14,676 bases of DNA from Bacillota bacterium (GCA_023441625.1 JAEZOA010000106.1:1-14676), one strand, 5' to 3'; shown: positions 1-7,491, counted from the first letter of the stretch. Notes: generated from the sequence alone by a model not told the origin. Program-made: numbers and translations.

Positions 1-977
1 GAATAGGTCCAGAAATAGTAGTCAAAGCATTAAAAAATGAGGATATTTATAGAGTTTGTCGCCCTTTGGTAATAGGTGATGCAAAGATTATCCAAAGAGC
101 TGCCCAAATTTGCAATATAGATGTTAAAATAAATATTATTACAAAGAGCGATGAAGGACAATACGGAAGTGGAATTATTAATATTATTGATTTAAACAAC
201 ATTGACATGGAGCATTTTATGTATGGTGCTGTTCAAGCACAAAATGGACTTGCTTCATATGAATATATTAAGAAAAGCGTTGCTCTGGCACTTAATAAAG
301 AGATAGTTTCAATTGCCACTACCCCAATCAATAAGCCTGCATTAAAAGCTGCTGATGTTGACTTTATAGGTCATACAGAAATACTTGCTGGTCTTACAAA
401 TACTGACGACCCTTTGACAATGTTTGAGGTGAGAGGGATGAGGGTGTTCTTCCTAACACGCCATGTTCCACTTAAAAGAGCATGTGAAATGGTGACTAAG
501 GAGAGATTACTTGACTATATTGACAGATGCAGCGAAGCATTAAAAAGCTTAGGGATAAATGAAGGGACAATGGCTATAGCAGGACTTAATCCGCACAGCG
601 GAGATAATGGCTTGTTTGGTACAGAGGATGAGGAGTTTATTAAGCCAGCTGTAGCAACTGCAAAAGAGCGAGGATATCCTGTGGAAGGCCCTGTTGGTGC
701 AGATTCTGTATTCTATTTAGCATTAAAGGGACGATATAATTCTGTACTATCTCTTTACCACGATCAGGGTCATATTGCAACAAAAACCCTGGACTTTGAA
801 AGAACAATTGCAATAACTTTAGGATTGCCCTTCTTGAGAACCTCAGTAGACCATGGTACAGCATATGACATAGCAGGTAAAGGTATTGCCAGTGAGATAA
901 GCATGGTTGAGGCAATTTTATTAGCGGCTAAATATTCACAGTCGTATTCAAAATGGTTGAAAGGGTTGCTAAAGTGA
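1..977 (+). CDS. PdxA-family 4-phospho-hydroxyacid dehydrogenase, probably PdxA2 type (5' truncated)
   Basis: The reading frame is open from base 3 to the TGA at 975-977 and begins with GIGPEIVVKAL, the conserved segment close to the PdxA N-terminus, so only about ten codons are missing to the left. PdxA enzymes are NAD-dependent, metal-dependent dehydrogenases/decarboxylases. The metal-site motifs are present: GHTE (nt 369-380), the NPHSGDNGLFG loop and HDQGH (nt 759-773). The C-terminal segment with FERT, LGLPFLRTSVDHGTA and DIAGKG is close to what I know of the PdxA2 branch (4-phospho-D-threonate/erythronate 3-dehydrogenase, usually paired with a DUF1537 kinase) and less typical of vitamin B6 PdxA. 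A DUF1537 gene would have to lie left of the window. The gene is followed without a gap by azlC, which overlaps its stop codon. The family is secure; the PdxA2 subtype is inference. Confidence 0.88.
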   Translation, partial: IGPEIVVKALKNEDIYRVCRPLVIGDAKIIQRAAQICNIDVKINIITKSDEGQYGSGIINIIDLNNIDMEHFMYGAVQAQNGLASYEYIKKSVALALNKEIVSIATTPINKPALKAADVDFIGHTEILAGLTNTDDPLTMFEVRGMRVFFLTRHVPLKRACEMVTKERLLDYIDRCSEALKSLGINEGTMAIAGLNPHSGDNGLFGTEDEEFIKPAVATAKERGYPVEGPVGADSVFYLALKGRYNSVLSLYHDQGHIATKTLDFERTIAITLGLPFLRTSVDHGTAYDIAGKGIASEISMVEAILLAAKYSQSYSKWLKGLLK

Positions 978-1720
978 AAAATAGTGAAAAAACTATTATT
1001 GGGACTAAAAAAAATAGTATAGATGATTTTTTAGATGGAGCTAAAAAGAGTATTCCAATAGCATTGGGGTATTTTCCTGTTTCCTTTACATTTGGGTTAA
1101 TGGCTGTAAACGGGGGGATTCCTGTCTGGATTGTAATACTGATATCAATGACTAACCTTACCTCAGCCGGACAGTTTGCAGGGACAAACCTGATAATAGC
1201 AGGGGCTGGATATGTTGAAATAACTGTTACTACCTTTGTTATTAATATCAGGTATATGCTTATGTCGTTATCTCTATCACAGAAAGTTACACAAGGCATG
1301 TCAAATATTAAGAGATGGTTAATGGCTTTCGGAATAACTGATGAGACCTTTACAGTTGCGGCTCTGCAAAAAAAGGATATTACTTTTGCATTCATGACTG
1401 GACTTGAGGTGCTCCCATACATTGGATGGGCGTTGGGAACAGCAGCAGGAGCAATAGTGTGCACTTTATTGCCTGAGACCTTACAGAATTCTATGGGTAT
1501 AGCACTCTATGCAATGTTTATTGCGTTGGTAATACCCGCTGCAAAGAAGTCAAAGGCGGCTTTAATTGTTGCAGCCTGTGCTGTTTTGATAAGTTCTATT
1601 ATTAAATGGGTACCATTTTTTTATTTTATTTCTGGAGGCTGGCGAATAATTATCGCTACAGTAATTGCATGTACTTTAGGTGCAAAATTCTTTCCTATGG
1701 AGGATGTAGCAGATGATTAA
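974..1720 (+). CDS. azlC: AzlC-family branched-chain amino acid exporter, large subunit
   Basis: AzlC is the large membrane subunit of the AzlCD exporter, known for exporting branched-chain amino acids and their analogues. The protein shows the typical features: a short charged N-terminus, the family segment GYFPVSFTFGLMA, a conserved region with SAGQFAG and INIRYMLMSLSLS, and several hydrophobic helices towards the C-terminus. The frame stays open upstream to an ATG at 953, but I prefer the GTG at 974. It forms a GTGA overlap with the stop of the preceding dehydrogenase gene and has a GAAAGGG ribosome binding site at 959-965, eight bases away; the ATG at 953 has none. This gives 248 residues. 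It overlaps azlD by eight bases. The substrate is not shown by the sequence, and coupling to a PdxA-like gene leaves open a different cargo. Confidence 0.9.
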   Translation: MKNSEKTIIGTKKNSIDDFLDGAKKSIPIALGYFPVSFTFGLMAVNGGIPVWIVILISMTNLTSAGQFAGTNLIIAGAGYVEITVTTFVINIRYMLMSLSLSQKVTQGMSNIKRWLMAFGITDETFTVAALQKKDITFAFMTGLEVLPYIGWALGTAAGAIVCTLLPETLQNSMGIALYAMFIALVIPAAKKSKAALIVAACAVLISSIIKWVPFFYFISGGWRIIIATVIACTLGAKFFPMEDVADD

Positions 1721-2021
1721 ACTATTAGTTGCAGTGTTTTTAATGGCAATTGTTACATACCTGCCTAGGGTTTTGCCTATGGCTGTGTTTAAAAATAAAA
1801 TAAAATCTCGATTTCTTGCAGCATTTCTGAGCTATGTACCCTATGCAGTGTTGGGTGCAATGATTTTTCCAGATATATTAAATTCTACAGGGCACTTGAC
1901 GTCAGCTGTTGTGGGACTTGGAGTGGCCGCTGTTTTGGCATATTTCGAGAGAAGTTTGCTCTTGGTTGCTACTTGCGCTATTATAGCAGTCTATGTTTGT
2001 GAATTAATTATAATTGGATAA
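1713..2021 (+). CDS. azlD: AzlD-family exporter small subunit
   Basis: This is the small hydrophobic partner of AzlC; the two form the AzlCD amino acid exporter in the cytoplasmic membrane. The 102-residue length fits the family. The N-terminal helix leads into TYLPRVLPM, a conserved AzlD signature, and FLSYVPYAVLGAMIFPDIL follows; three to four hydrophobic segments cover most of the protein. The ATG lies inside the last codons of azlC and is preceded by GGAGGA at 1699-1704 with an eight-base spacer, so translation of the two subunits is coupled. No clear terminator follows; the next 112 bases are AT-rich and lead to proA. Confidence 0.92.
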   Translation: MIKLLVAVFLMAIVTYLPRVLPMAVFKNKIKSRFLAAFLSYVPYAVLGAMIFPDILNSTGHLTSAVVGLGVAAVLAYFERSLLLVATCAIIAVYVCELIIIG

Positions 2022-2074
2022 TGATAGAATATATAATATAATAGAACATAAGGAATAACATAAGCTAGAGTGAT

Positions 2075-2102
2075 TTATGAGATAATAGGAAGATTATATA
2101 AA
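2075..2102 (+). promoter_or_regulatory. Weak candidate promoter for proA
   Basis: In the AT-rich gap before proA, TTATGA (2075-2080) and TATAAA (2097-2102) are separated by 16 bases. The -35 is poor and the region is so AT-rich that chance matches are expected, so this is only a suggestion. Transcription could equally read through from azlD. Confidence 0.25.
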
Positions 2103-2133
2103 CTGTAATAGATATTATTAGGAGGATTTAGTT

Positions 2134-3432
2134 ATGGATATACAGCAGATATGTTTGAAGGCTAGTGCTGCTGCAATTAAGCTGGCAGCTTTAGATTCTA
2201 AAACCAAGGATAATGCACTGGAAAAAATTGCTGAAGCCTTGAAAAATAATAAGGACAAAATTATTGCTGCAAATAATAACGATTTAAAAAGAAGTGAGGA
2301 AGAGAATTTAGCTTCTCCACTGTTAAAACGCCTAAAATTTGATGAAAAGAAAATAGATGATGTGGTTGAAGGAATTAAAAGCTTAATAGGCTTAGAAAAT
2401 CCTGTTGGGAAAACCTTACTCTCAACAAGACTTGATGAAGACCTAGAACTATACCGGGTTACTTGTCCTATAGGGGTAATTGGAATAATTTTTGAATCCA
2501 GACCAGATGCTCTTGTACAAATATCTACACTTTGTCTGAAGAGTGGAAACAGTGTTCTTTTAAAAGGTGGCAGGGAGGCAAAAGAAACTAATAAAGCACT
2601 AACTGATGTTATTGAAGAGGCATCTATAGCTGCAGGTCTACCAAAAGGTTGGATTGCACTTCTTGAAAGCAGAGATGATGTTAATGAGATGCTTAAAATG
2701 GACAAATACATTGACCTTGTTATTCCTAGAGGGTCAAATGAGTTTGTCCGCTATATAATGGATAATTCTAAAATACCTGTTATGGGCCATGCTGATGGTA
2801 TTTGTCACGTATATGTTGATAGTGCTGCAAATCTTGAAATGGCAACAAGAATAGCTGTTGATTCAAAAACACAGTATGTTGCTGTGTGTAATGCAACAGA
2901 GACCTTATTAGTACATGAGGCTATTGCAAATGAATTCCTTACTGATTTAAAAACTGAGTTGGATAAGAAAAATGTTGAAATTTTCGGAGATGAAGGCGTT
3001 CAAAGAATAATAGCTGTAAAGCCAGCTAGTGAGGCAGATTGGGCAACTGAGTATCTGGATTACACCATATCTATTAAATTAGTATCAGGAATAGATGCCG
3101 CAATTGAACACATAAACAATTATGGTTCAGGACACACTGATAGCATTGTTACAAGTGATAAAGCTAAGGCGTTGAAGTTTATGAATCTTGTGGATTCTGG
3201 TAATGTTTTTTGGAATGCCTCCACAAGATTCAGTGATGGCTTTAAATATGGTTTTGGAGCTGAGGTTGGTATCAGCACCAGCAAGCTCCACGCAAGAGGA
3301 CCGGTTGGACTTGAAGGACTGACAAGCTACAAATATATGCTGATTGGTAACGGTCAAATTGTTGATGATTATGCTACAAACAAGAAGAGCTTTAAGCATG
3401 TAAAAATGAATAAGAATATCCAAGATATATAG
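2134..3432 (+). CDS. proA: Glutamate-5-semialdehyde dehydrogenase (gamma-glutamyl phosphate reductase)
   Basis: ProA reduces gamma-glutamyl phosphate to glutamate-5-semialdehyde with NADPH, the second step of proline synthesis from glutamate, in the cytosol. The 432-residue protein carries the usual signatures of this aldehyde-dehydrogenase superfamily branch: PIGVIGIIFESRPDA (about 112-126), LLKGGREA (142-149), the catalytic cysteine at Cys252 in AVCNATETLL, and the C-terminal NASTRFSDGFKYGFGAEVG (361-379) and HARGPVGLEGL. The family is usually near 415 residues; the excess is a short Lys-rich tail after residue 412. A strong GGAGG site (2121-2125) precedes the ATG. The partner kinase gene proB, often adjacent, is not in this window. 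Confidence 0.97.
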   Translation: MDIQQICLKASAAAIKLAALDSKTKDNALEKIAEALKNNKDKIIAANNNDLKRSEEENLASPLLKRLKFDEKKIDDVVEGIKSLIGLENPVGKTLLSTRLDEDLELYRVTCPIGVIGIIFESRPDALVQISTLCLKSGNSVLLKGGREAKETNKALTDVIEEASIAAGLPKGWIALLESRDDVNEMLKMDKYIDLVIPRGSNEFVRYIMDNSKIPVMGHADGICHVYVDSAANLEMATRIAVDSKTQYVAVCNATETLLVHEAIANEFLTDLKTELDKKNVEIFGDEGVQRIIAVKPASEADWATEYLDYTISIKLVSGIDAAIEHINNYGSGHTDSIVTSDKAKALKFMNLVDSGNVFWNASTRFSDGFKYGFGAEVGISTSKLHARGPVGLEGLTSYKYMLIGNGQIVDDYATNKKSFKHVKMNKNIQDI

Positions 3433-3502
3433 ATAATGCTCAATAGAAATAGTTGTTTACCAATACCAGATTTAAAAATAATTTATTAAGGAGCGATTGA
3501 CT

Positions 3503-3883
3503 ATGAATTTTGAAATTATTTCTACAACAAATGCACCTGCAGCAATAGGCCCTTATTCACAAGCAATAAAGGCTGGTAATCTTATATATACGTCTGGTGC
3601 AATTCCTGTTGTGCCTTCCACTGGTGAAGTTGTAGCTGGTGGCGTTTCTGAGCAAGCAGAACAGGCACTCCAAAACCTGGGAGAGGTTTTAGCAGGCGCA
3701 GGTGCTAGTTTTGACAATGTTGTTAAAACTACAGTTTTCATTAAAAACATGAATGATTTCGCTGTAATTAATGAAGTGTATAAAAAGTATTTCACAAAGG
3801 ATTTTCCTGCCAGATCCTGTGTTGAAGTGGCTAGGCTTCCAAAGGATGTATTGATTGAAATTGAATGTATTGCTGTGGTGTAA
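3503..3883 (+). CDS. ridA: RidA-family reactive enamine/imine deaminase
   Basis: RidA-family proteins hydrolyse reactive enamine/imine intermediates released by PLP enzymes such as threonine dehydratase, protecting other PLP enzymes; they act as cytosolic trimers. The protein has the family N-terminus with APAAIGPYSQAI, a central SGAIPVVPSTGEVV segment and the C-terminal PARSCVEVARLPKDVLIEIE, including the carboxylate-binding arginine (Arg104) and the acidic residue near 119. I place the start at the ATG at 3503, with AAGGAG at 3488-3493 and a nine-base spacer, giving 126 residues; an in-frame TTG six bases upstream lies inside the spacer and is unlikely. It follows proA by 70 bases on the same strand and may share its transcript. 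Its stop is only seven bases from the stop of the convergent radical SAM gene. Confidence 0.95.
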   Translation: MNFEIISTTNAPAAIGPYSQAIKAGNLIYTSGAIPVVPSTGEVVAGGVSEQAEQALQNLGEVLAGAGASFDNVVKTTVFIKNMNDFAVINEVYKKYFTKDFPARSCVEVARLPKDVLIEIECIAVV

Positions 3884-3890
3884 AGCCAAG

Positions 3891-5009
3891 TTAAGACCTC
3901 TGTTTATCTTCAATTAACGATACAAGCGGAAACATGTCATTATAGTGCTTCTGAATAAACATTGCATTTCTCTTTTTGTATAATTTCTCGGCAAGTCTAT
4001 CAGCTATTGGCAGAAGAATTCGCTCATGTGCACATAGCACTGGAGAAACACTTTCAATGCTTCCTGTTGCTTGCTTGTTGAGGCATCCGCAATGATGATT
4101 ACAGCGCTTTCTTATAGCACACTGGTTACAGCTTTGCTTTTCTTCCTCATTTGTTCTATACAACTTGTCACGACGTTCTTCGTTTATGCCAGTACTTACA
4201 TGTCCAATTGCATATTCCTTTTCACCAACAAACTGAACGCAGGGATACATAGAACCATCTGGGCCAATGGATATCTGTTTTTTACCTAGTTCACACCTTT
4301 CGGTACAATATGAGGCACTATTTATATGAGAGCTAATCTTTACCTCAAAAGGGCTTAAATAAAACTTCTCTTCCTTTAAAGTCTTCTCCAAATAGAATTG
4401 TGATAGCTGATTATATTGCTCTTCAAGGCACTTAATATCCTCTTTTGTCCAATCTGCGGCATAGTTTAAGGAGCAAATAAGATACTTGAAGCCCTTGTTA
4501 TATAAGTATGTTACAGATTCTGCATAATATTGTACAGTACTTGGGTCAACTACCATTAGTACAGGTGAATATGGGCATGTTGATATTAGGCTTTCAATCC
4601 TTGCTTCTAGTTTGTCAAAGGTACCATTGCCTTCAGTGGTCAATCTGTTCATATCATGCGCGGCCTTCACTCCGTCATGACTTAGTGCAATAAATATATT
4701 ATGTTTTAATGAGTATTCAATAAAATCATCATCCAATAAAAGTCCATTAGTTGTTACTTTAAAATGGAATCTACAGTCACTGCGTTTAGTCCTCCAATTG
4801 CAATAATCTATTGTCTCATAAATCAAATCCTTATGTAGAAGTGGTTCGCCACCAAAGAAAATAATGCCTGTAGAAGCATTTGGAGTTGCAGCTATATCCA
4901 CAGCCCTCTTAGCTGTTTCAAAGCTCATAAAGCAGCGAATATCCTTATCAACATAGCAATATTTGCATGCCATATTACAGGTGTTTGTTAAGTGTAATGT
5001 ATAATGCAT
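3891..5009 (-). CDS. Radical SAM/SPASM peptide- or protein-modifying enzyme
   Basis: This 372-residue protein has an N-terminal radical SAM cluster motif CNMACKYC (Cys11, Cys15, Cys18), a GGEP SAM-binding motif at 53-56, and a C-terminal SPASM domain for auxiliary iron-sulfur clusters. The SPASM set matches the consensus spacing: Cys239, twelve residues, Gly, four residues, Cys257; then Cys294, Cys297, Cys303, Cys307; and a last Cys326, with an extra Cys309. Enzymes of this build install thioether, carbon-carbon or formylglycine modifications on peptides or proteins; length and layout resemble anaerobic sulfatase-maturing enzymes and RiPP maturases. No sulfatase is nearby. The gene starts three bases after the stop of a putative lipoprotein gene, with an AGGGGG ribosome site at 5021-5026 inside that gene's end, so the neighbour is the obvious substrate or partner. 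The enzyme class is firm; the substrate is inferred. Confidence 0.93.
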   Translation of the reverse strand: MHYTLHLTNTCNMACKYCYVDKDIRCFMSFETAKRAVDIAATPNASTGIIFFGGEPLLHKDLIYETIDYCNWRTKRSDCRFHFKVTTNGLLLDDDFIEYSLKHNIFIALSHDGVKAAHDMNRLTTEGNGTFDKLEARIESLISTCPYSPVLMVVDPSTVQYYAESVTYLYNKGFKYLICSLNYAADWTKEDIKCLEEQYNQLSQFYLEKTLKEEKFYLSPFEVKISSHINSASYCTERCELGKKQISIGPDGSMYPCVQFVGEKEYAIGHVSTGINEERRDKLYRTNEEEKQSCNQCAIRKRCNHHCGCLNKQATGSIESVSPVLCAHERILLPIADRLAEKLYKKRNAMFIQKHYNDMFPLVSLIEDKQRS

Positions 5010-5012
5010 ATG

Positions 5013-5912
5013 CTATATAACCCCCTGTGCTTTGAGCCATTCTAAGAAATCTCTTACCTGTAATCTAAGCTGCTCGTCTGCCATTTCTATTGTTTTTTTA
5101 CTAATCTCATGATAGTCAACTGATTTTCCTTCTTGTTTTGCTTTTTCAGAAGCAGATTTAAAAACCTCATCAAGTGGCATTGGATCATAAAATACCCCTA
5201 TATTTGAATCTCCATTTTTATTGCTGATTCCTTTTTGAAGTAGTTTAGCAGCATTTTTAACGTCATATACTTCAACACTGGCCCAAACATCTTGGCCTGC
5301 CACCCATTTCTTGTAGTCATCAACAGATACAAATTCAAAGCCTATTTTTTTATCTGCATCGTAACCATCTAGTATCAAGTTACCTTTTTGGGTAGAATCT
5401 ATTATACTACCATCTTTTGCTAAAAAACCTGCATCATTACTTTTAGGGGTAAAATATAATTTTGTTTCTGGAATATCTACATTTTCCAATTCATTTATGC
5501 CCTTTTTAGGGCTTTCCCCATATTTTAAATTCTCAAAATTAACACCATATTTTAGTGCTTCTTCTTGTATGACTAGTAAAGCCTCATGCTCAGTTAAAAA
5601 TGATGGTGCGGTCACTGACGAACATCCAAAACTCCCTCGTCCTCCGCCATGTTCAAATATAGGTGCAACGGTTGCTTGCTGTTGTACCTTTGAAGACCCA
5701 TTTCCAGTTTTATCAGAATTACCATTAGTTCCAGTTTGGCTGCTTCCACAACCAGTCAGAGTAAGTGCGAGAATAGAAGAAAGTGCAACGCCAATTGAAA
5801 TATTATCCTTCCATCTCTCAGGAATAGCCTTAAGCATTGCAGGATTATGAAGGACTTCACTTTTTTCAGGATATTTTGGAATACAATATTTTTTTATTGG
5901 CTCAATATTCAT
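5013..5912 (-). CDS. Putative lipoprotein with Gly-rich Cys motif, likely radical SAM substrate or partner
   Basis: I do not recognise a named family for this 299-residue protein. Residues 1-37 are hydrophilic, and a hydrophobic helix (about 38-54) ends in a lipobox LTGC with Cys55, predicting lipid attachment outside the membrane. A Ser/Gly/Asn/Gln-rich linker (56-82) follows, then a striking segment IFEHGGGRGSFGCSSVTAP (85-103, Cys97), then FLTEHEALLVI and a charged alpha/beta domain to the C-terminus. The start at 5912 has a strong AAGGAG site (5921-5926) at eight bases; the internal Met26 would give a more ordinary signal peptide but has no ribosome site, so the long N-terminal extension seems real. 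The gene leads a two-gene unit with the SPASM enzyme, which suggests the Gly-rich/Cys segment is modified. A formylglycine CxPxR motif is absent. The lipoprotein call is reasonable; the substrate role is inference. Confidence 0.7.
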   Translation of the reverse strand: MNIEPIKKYCIPKYPEKSEVLHNPAMLKAIPERWKDNISIGVALSSILALTLTGCGSSQTGTNGNSDKTGNGSSKVQQQATVAPIFEHGGGRGSFGCSSVTAPSFLTEHEALLVIQEEALKYGVNFENLKYGESPKKGINELENVDIPETKLYFTPKSNDAGFLAKDGSIIDSTQKGNLILDGYDADKKIGFEFVSVDDYKKWVAGQDVWASVEVYDVKNAAKLLQKGISNKNGDSNIGVFYDPMPLDEVFKSASEKAKQEGKSVDYHEISKKTIEMADEQLRLQVRDFLEWLKAQGVI

Positions 5913-5947
5913 TATGCTAGCTCCTTATATTGAAAATAATTACATTT

Positions 5948-5976
5948 AATATATTAGACTGTTATTCTAGGAATAA
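5948..5976 (-). promoter_or_regulatory. Candidate promoter of the lipoprotein/radical SAM unit
   Basis: Read on the minus strand, TTATTC (5971-5976) and TATATT (5948-5953) are separated by 17 bases and lie about 36 bases upstream of the lipoprotein ATG. The -35 matches sigma-A poorly, so this is a tentative call supported mainly by spacing and position. Confidence 0.35.
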
Positions 5977-6109
5977 GTACCAAATTCCTGCTACCGTTCA
6001 AAAGTGGGAGAGGGGGAATACTAGTATTGGGAGATCCAACAGCTCCTATTGCATTCTATTTAAAAATTTTAATTGGGCTTTACAGTGGAGTAATTCAGGA
6101 GATTATAGA

Positions 6110-6289
6110 CTTTATGGAAAAAAAGAAATCTATGAATTGTTATTAAAACATGGCTTTAGAGTATCAAACTGCTATTTACCTAAATCTGTAAAGGTGGTAG
6201 TGATTCCGAAGAAAAACAGAGGAAAACTTAGTTTAGGAATACCAACAGTACAAGAGATGACTGAGAAAGAAAATGCCATAAAAAAGTAA
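6110..6289 (+). pseudogene. Possible group II intron reverse transcriptase remnant
   Basis: A short open segment, readable as far back as 5930, ends at the TAA at 6287-6289. Its 3' part (6203-6250) reads IPKKNRGKLSLGIPTV. This closely follows the early reverse-transcriptase pattern of group II intron proteins (IPK-x-NG-x(2-3)-R-x-LGIPT-x-x-DR), and a helical segment EIYELLLKHGF lies just before it, as in those proteins. The essential finger and palm motifs, including YADD, are absent because the frame stops soon after, and the residues before about 6110 do not match. The upstream TTG has no convincing ribosome site, since it lies in the minus-strand gene's leader. I see no domain V. A chance resemblance is possible because the match is short. 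Confidence 0.35.
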
Positions 6290-6430
6290 CGTTATCCTTC
6301 ATTATACTTCTTACTCAAAGAGTTTTTCCATGTTGCATACACAAATTTTGTACAGCGACAGAACATAGGCTTTGCTGTACTAATGCCCATGTCAGTGCCT
6401 ACTACGAATGGGTAAAACTTGCTAATTGTG

Positions 6431-7447
6431 CTACAAGTCTTCTTGTATAAGTGATTTTACGCTGTCTCTAATGGTCATGTGAGGTGGATAAATAATTTTA
6501 ACCCTTTCAGTTTTTTTGTCTGATAATCTTTTAATTAATGTATTTGCTGCGGTTTCCCCAAGAGGATACGCATCATAACTGACGGTTGTCAAGCGGACTT
6601 TTCCCTCAGCAGAAGCTGGTGAATCGTCAAAGCATATAATGCTTAAATCCTTAGGAACATGGAAACCATTATCAATCAGACAATTTATTAATCCAAAGGT
6701 CATGGGTTCGTTACATGAAAAAACAGCGGTATACTCGTTAATATTATTGCAAATGCTCATCCCGATTCTATATCCACTTTCCCGAGTTAAATCTCCATAA
6801 TATATATCATTCTCCCCAACATAAAGTTCGGAATCAGCCATGGCGTCTAAAAATCCTCGCATACGGTCTTGGGTAGCGGTAGAATCGGAGGGGCCTGCAA
6901 TATGTGCGATTCTTTTATGTCCATTCTTTATAAGATAGTTTGTTGCTAGATAACCGCCTCGATGATTATCTATGCAAACCACATCTAGATCCATTGAACG
7001 TATATAACGGTTGACCAAAACCACAGGAATTGTGATGTTTTTCAATAGCTGTACAAAACTGCTTCTTTCTACCGCAGTAATCATTATAATACCGACGAAA
7101 TTATTCTCATTTGCATGACGGATATATTTTTCCTCAATTGAAGCATCAAATCCACTGTTGCATAAAACAGCAAACATATCATAATTTACTAGAACATCAC
7201 AGATACCCTTTAATATAGAGACATAAAAAGAACTGGTAACGTCACCTACAACAATCAAAACAAATTTATTTGTTTTTTTACAAGCATTGAGTGATAATGT
7301 ATCAAGTGGATAACCTAATTCTTCCATTGCCTTTATTACTTTTTCCCGCATAGCAGGCTTGACATATGAGCTACCGTTGAAAATCCGTGAAACAGTGGAA
7401 AATGATACATTTGCTTGTTGTGCAATTTTTCTCTGGTTAATTTTCAT
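6431..7447 (-). CDS. LacI-family transcriptional regulator
   Basis: The N-terminal helix-turn-helix (KINQRKIAQQANVSFSTVSRIFNGSSYV, in pieces over residues 2-30) followed by the hinge region EKVIKAMEELGY is typical of LacI/GalR regulators. The remaining roughly 280 residues form a periplasmic-binding-protein-like effector domain, with segments such as GIIMITA, VVLVNR, GGYLATNYLIKNGHKRIAHI and FDDSPAS. The frame extends to an ATG at 7474, but I choose the ATG at 7447: it has GGAGG six to seven bases upstream, and the likely transcription start near 7470 would leave the upper ATG untranscribed. The product is 338 residues. It is divergent from the aldolase/ABC operon and probably represses it until a sugar ligand binds. 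The ligand is not readable from the sequence. Confidence 0.93.
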   Translation of the reverse strand: MKINQRKIAQQANVSFSTVSRIFNGSSYVKPAMREKVIKAMEELGYPLDTLSLNACKKTNKFVLIVVGDVTSSFYVSILKGICDVLVNYDMFAVLCNSGFDASIEEKYIRHANENNFVGIIMITAVERSSFVQLLKNITIPVVLVNRYIRSMDLDVVCIDNHRGGYLATNYLIKNGHKRIAHIAGPSDSTATQDRMRGFLDAMADSELYVGENDIYYGDLTRESGYRIGMSICNNINEYTAVFSCNEPMTFGLINCLIDNGFHVPKDLSIICFDDSPASAEGKVRLTTVSYDAYPLGETAANTLIKRLSDKKTERVKIIYPPHMTIRDSVKSLIQEDL

Positions 7448-7461
7448 TGTTATTCCTCCAA

Positions 7462-7491
7462 CTGAAATCTTCATTTATTATATCTGAAATC
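7462..7491. repeat. Direct repeat flanking the LacI -10 box
   Basis: CTGAAATC occurs at 7462-7469 and 7484-7491, 22 bases apart, on either side of the -10 box of the LacI gene. Two copies around a promoter of a regulator gene suggest a protein binding site, possibly autoregulation, but no palindromic LacI-type operator is formed. Confidence 0.4.

Larger units (their letters stand above)
5913..6430. other. Gene-poor interval between the radical SAM unit and the LacI regulator
   Basis: No intact gene is visible in these 518 bases. The left end holds the ribosome site and a weak candidate promoter of the minus-strand lipoprotein gene. The middle contains a plus-strand open segment whose 3' half resembles a reverse transcriptase. 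The right part (6292-6430) is open on the minus strand and contains the 7-bp inverted repeat GTACAGC (6350-6356)/GCTGTAC (6374-6380). The whole interval reads as decayed DNA. No clear terminator for the LacI gene is present. Confidence 0.55.

Noticed and set aside
4071..4289. Plus-strand open frame inside the radical SAM gene
   Set aside because: The minus strand encodes a complete enzyme with all cysteine motifs; this frame has no family match or ribosome site.
5594..5660. Formylglycine-type (CxPxR) sulfatase maturation site as target of the SPASM enzyme
   Set aside because: The Cys97 context is CSSVTAP, lacking the Pro and Arg of the motif, and no sulfatase is encoded nearby.
5958..6135. 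Open segment in another plus frame containing GDPTAPIAFYLKILIGL
   Set aside because: It has a hydrophobic look but no start with a ribosome site and no family I recognise; it overlaps the decayed interval and is probably chance.
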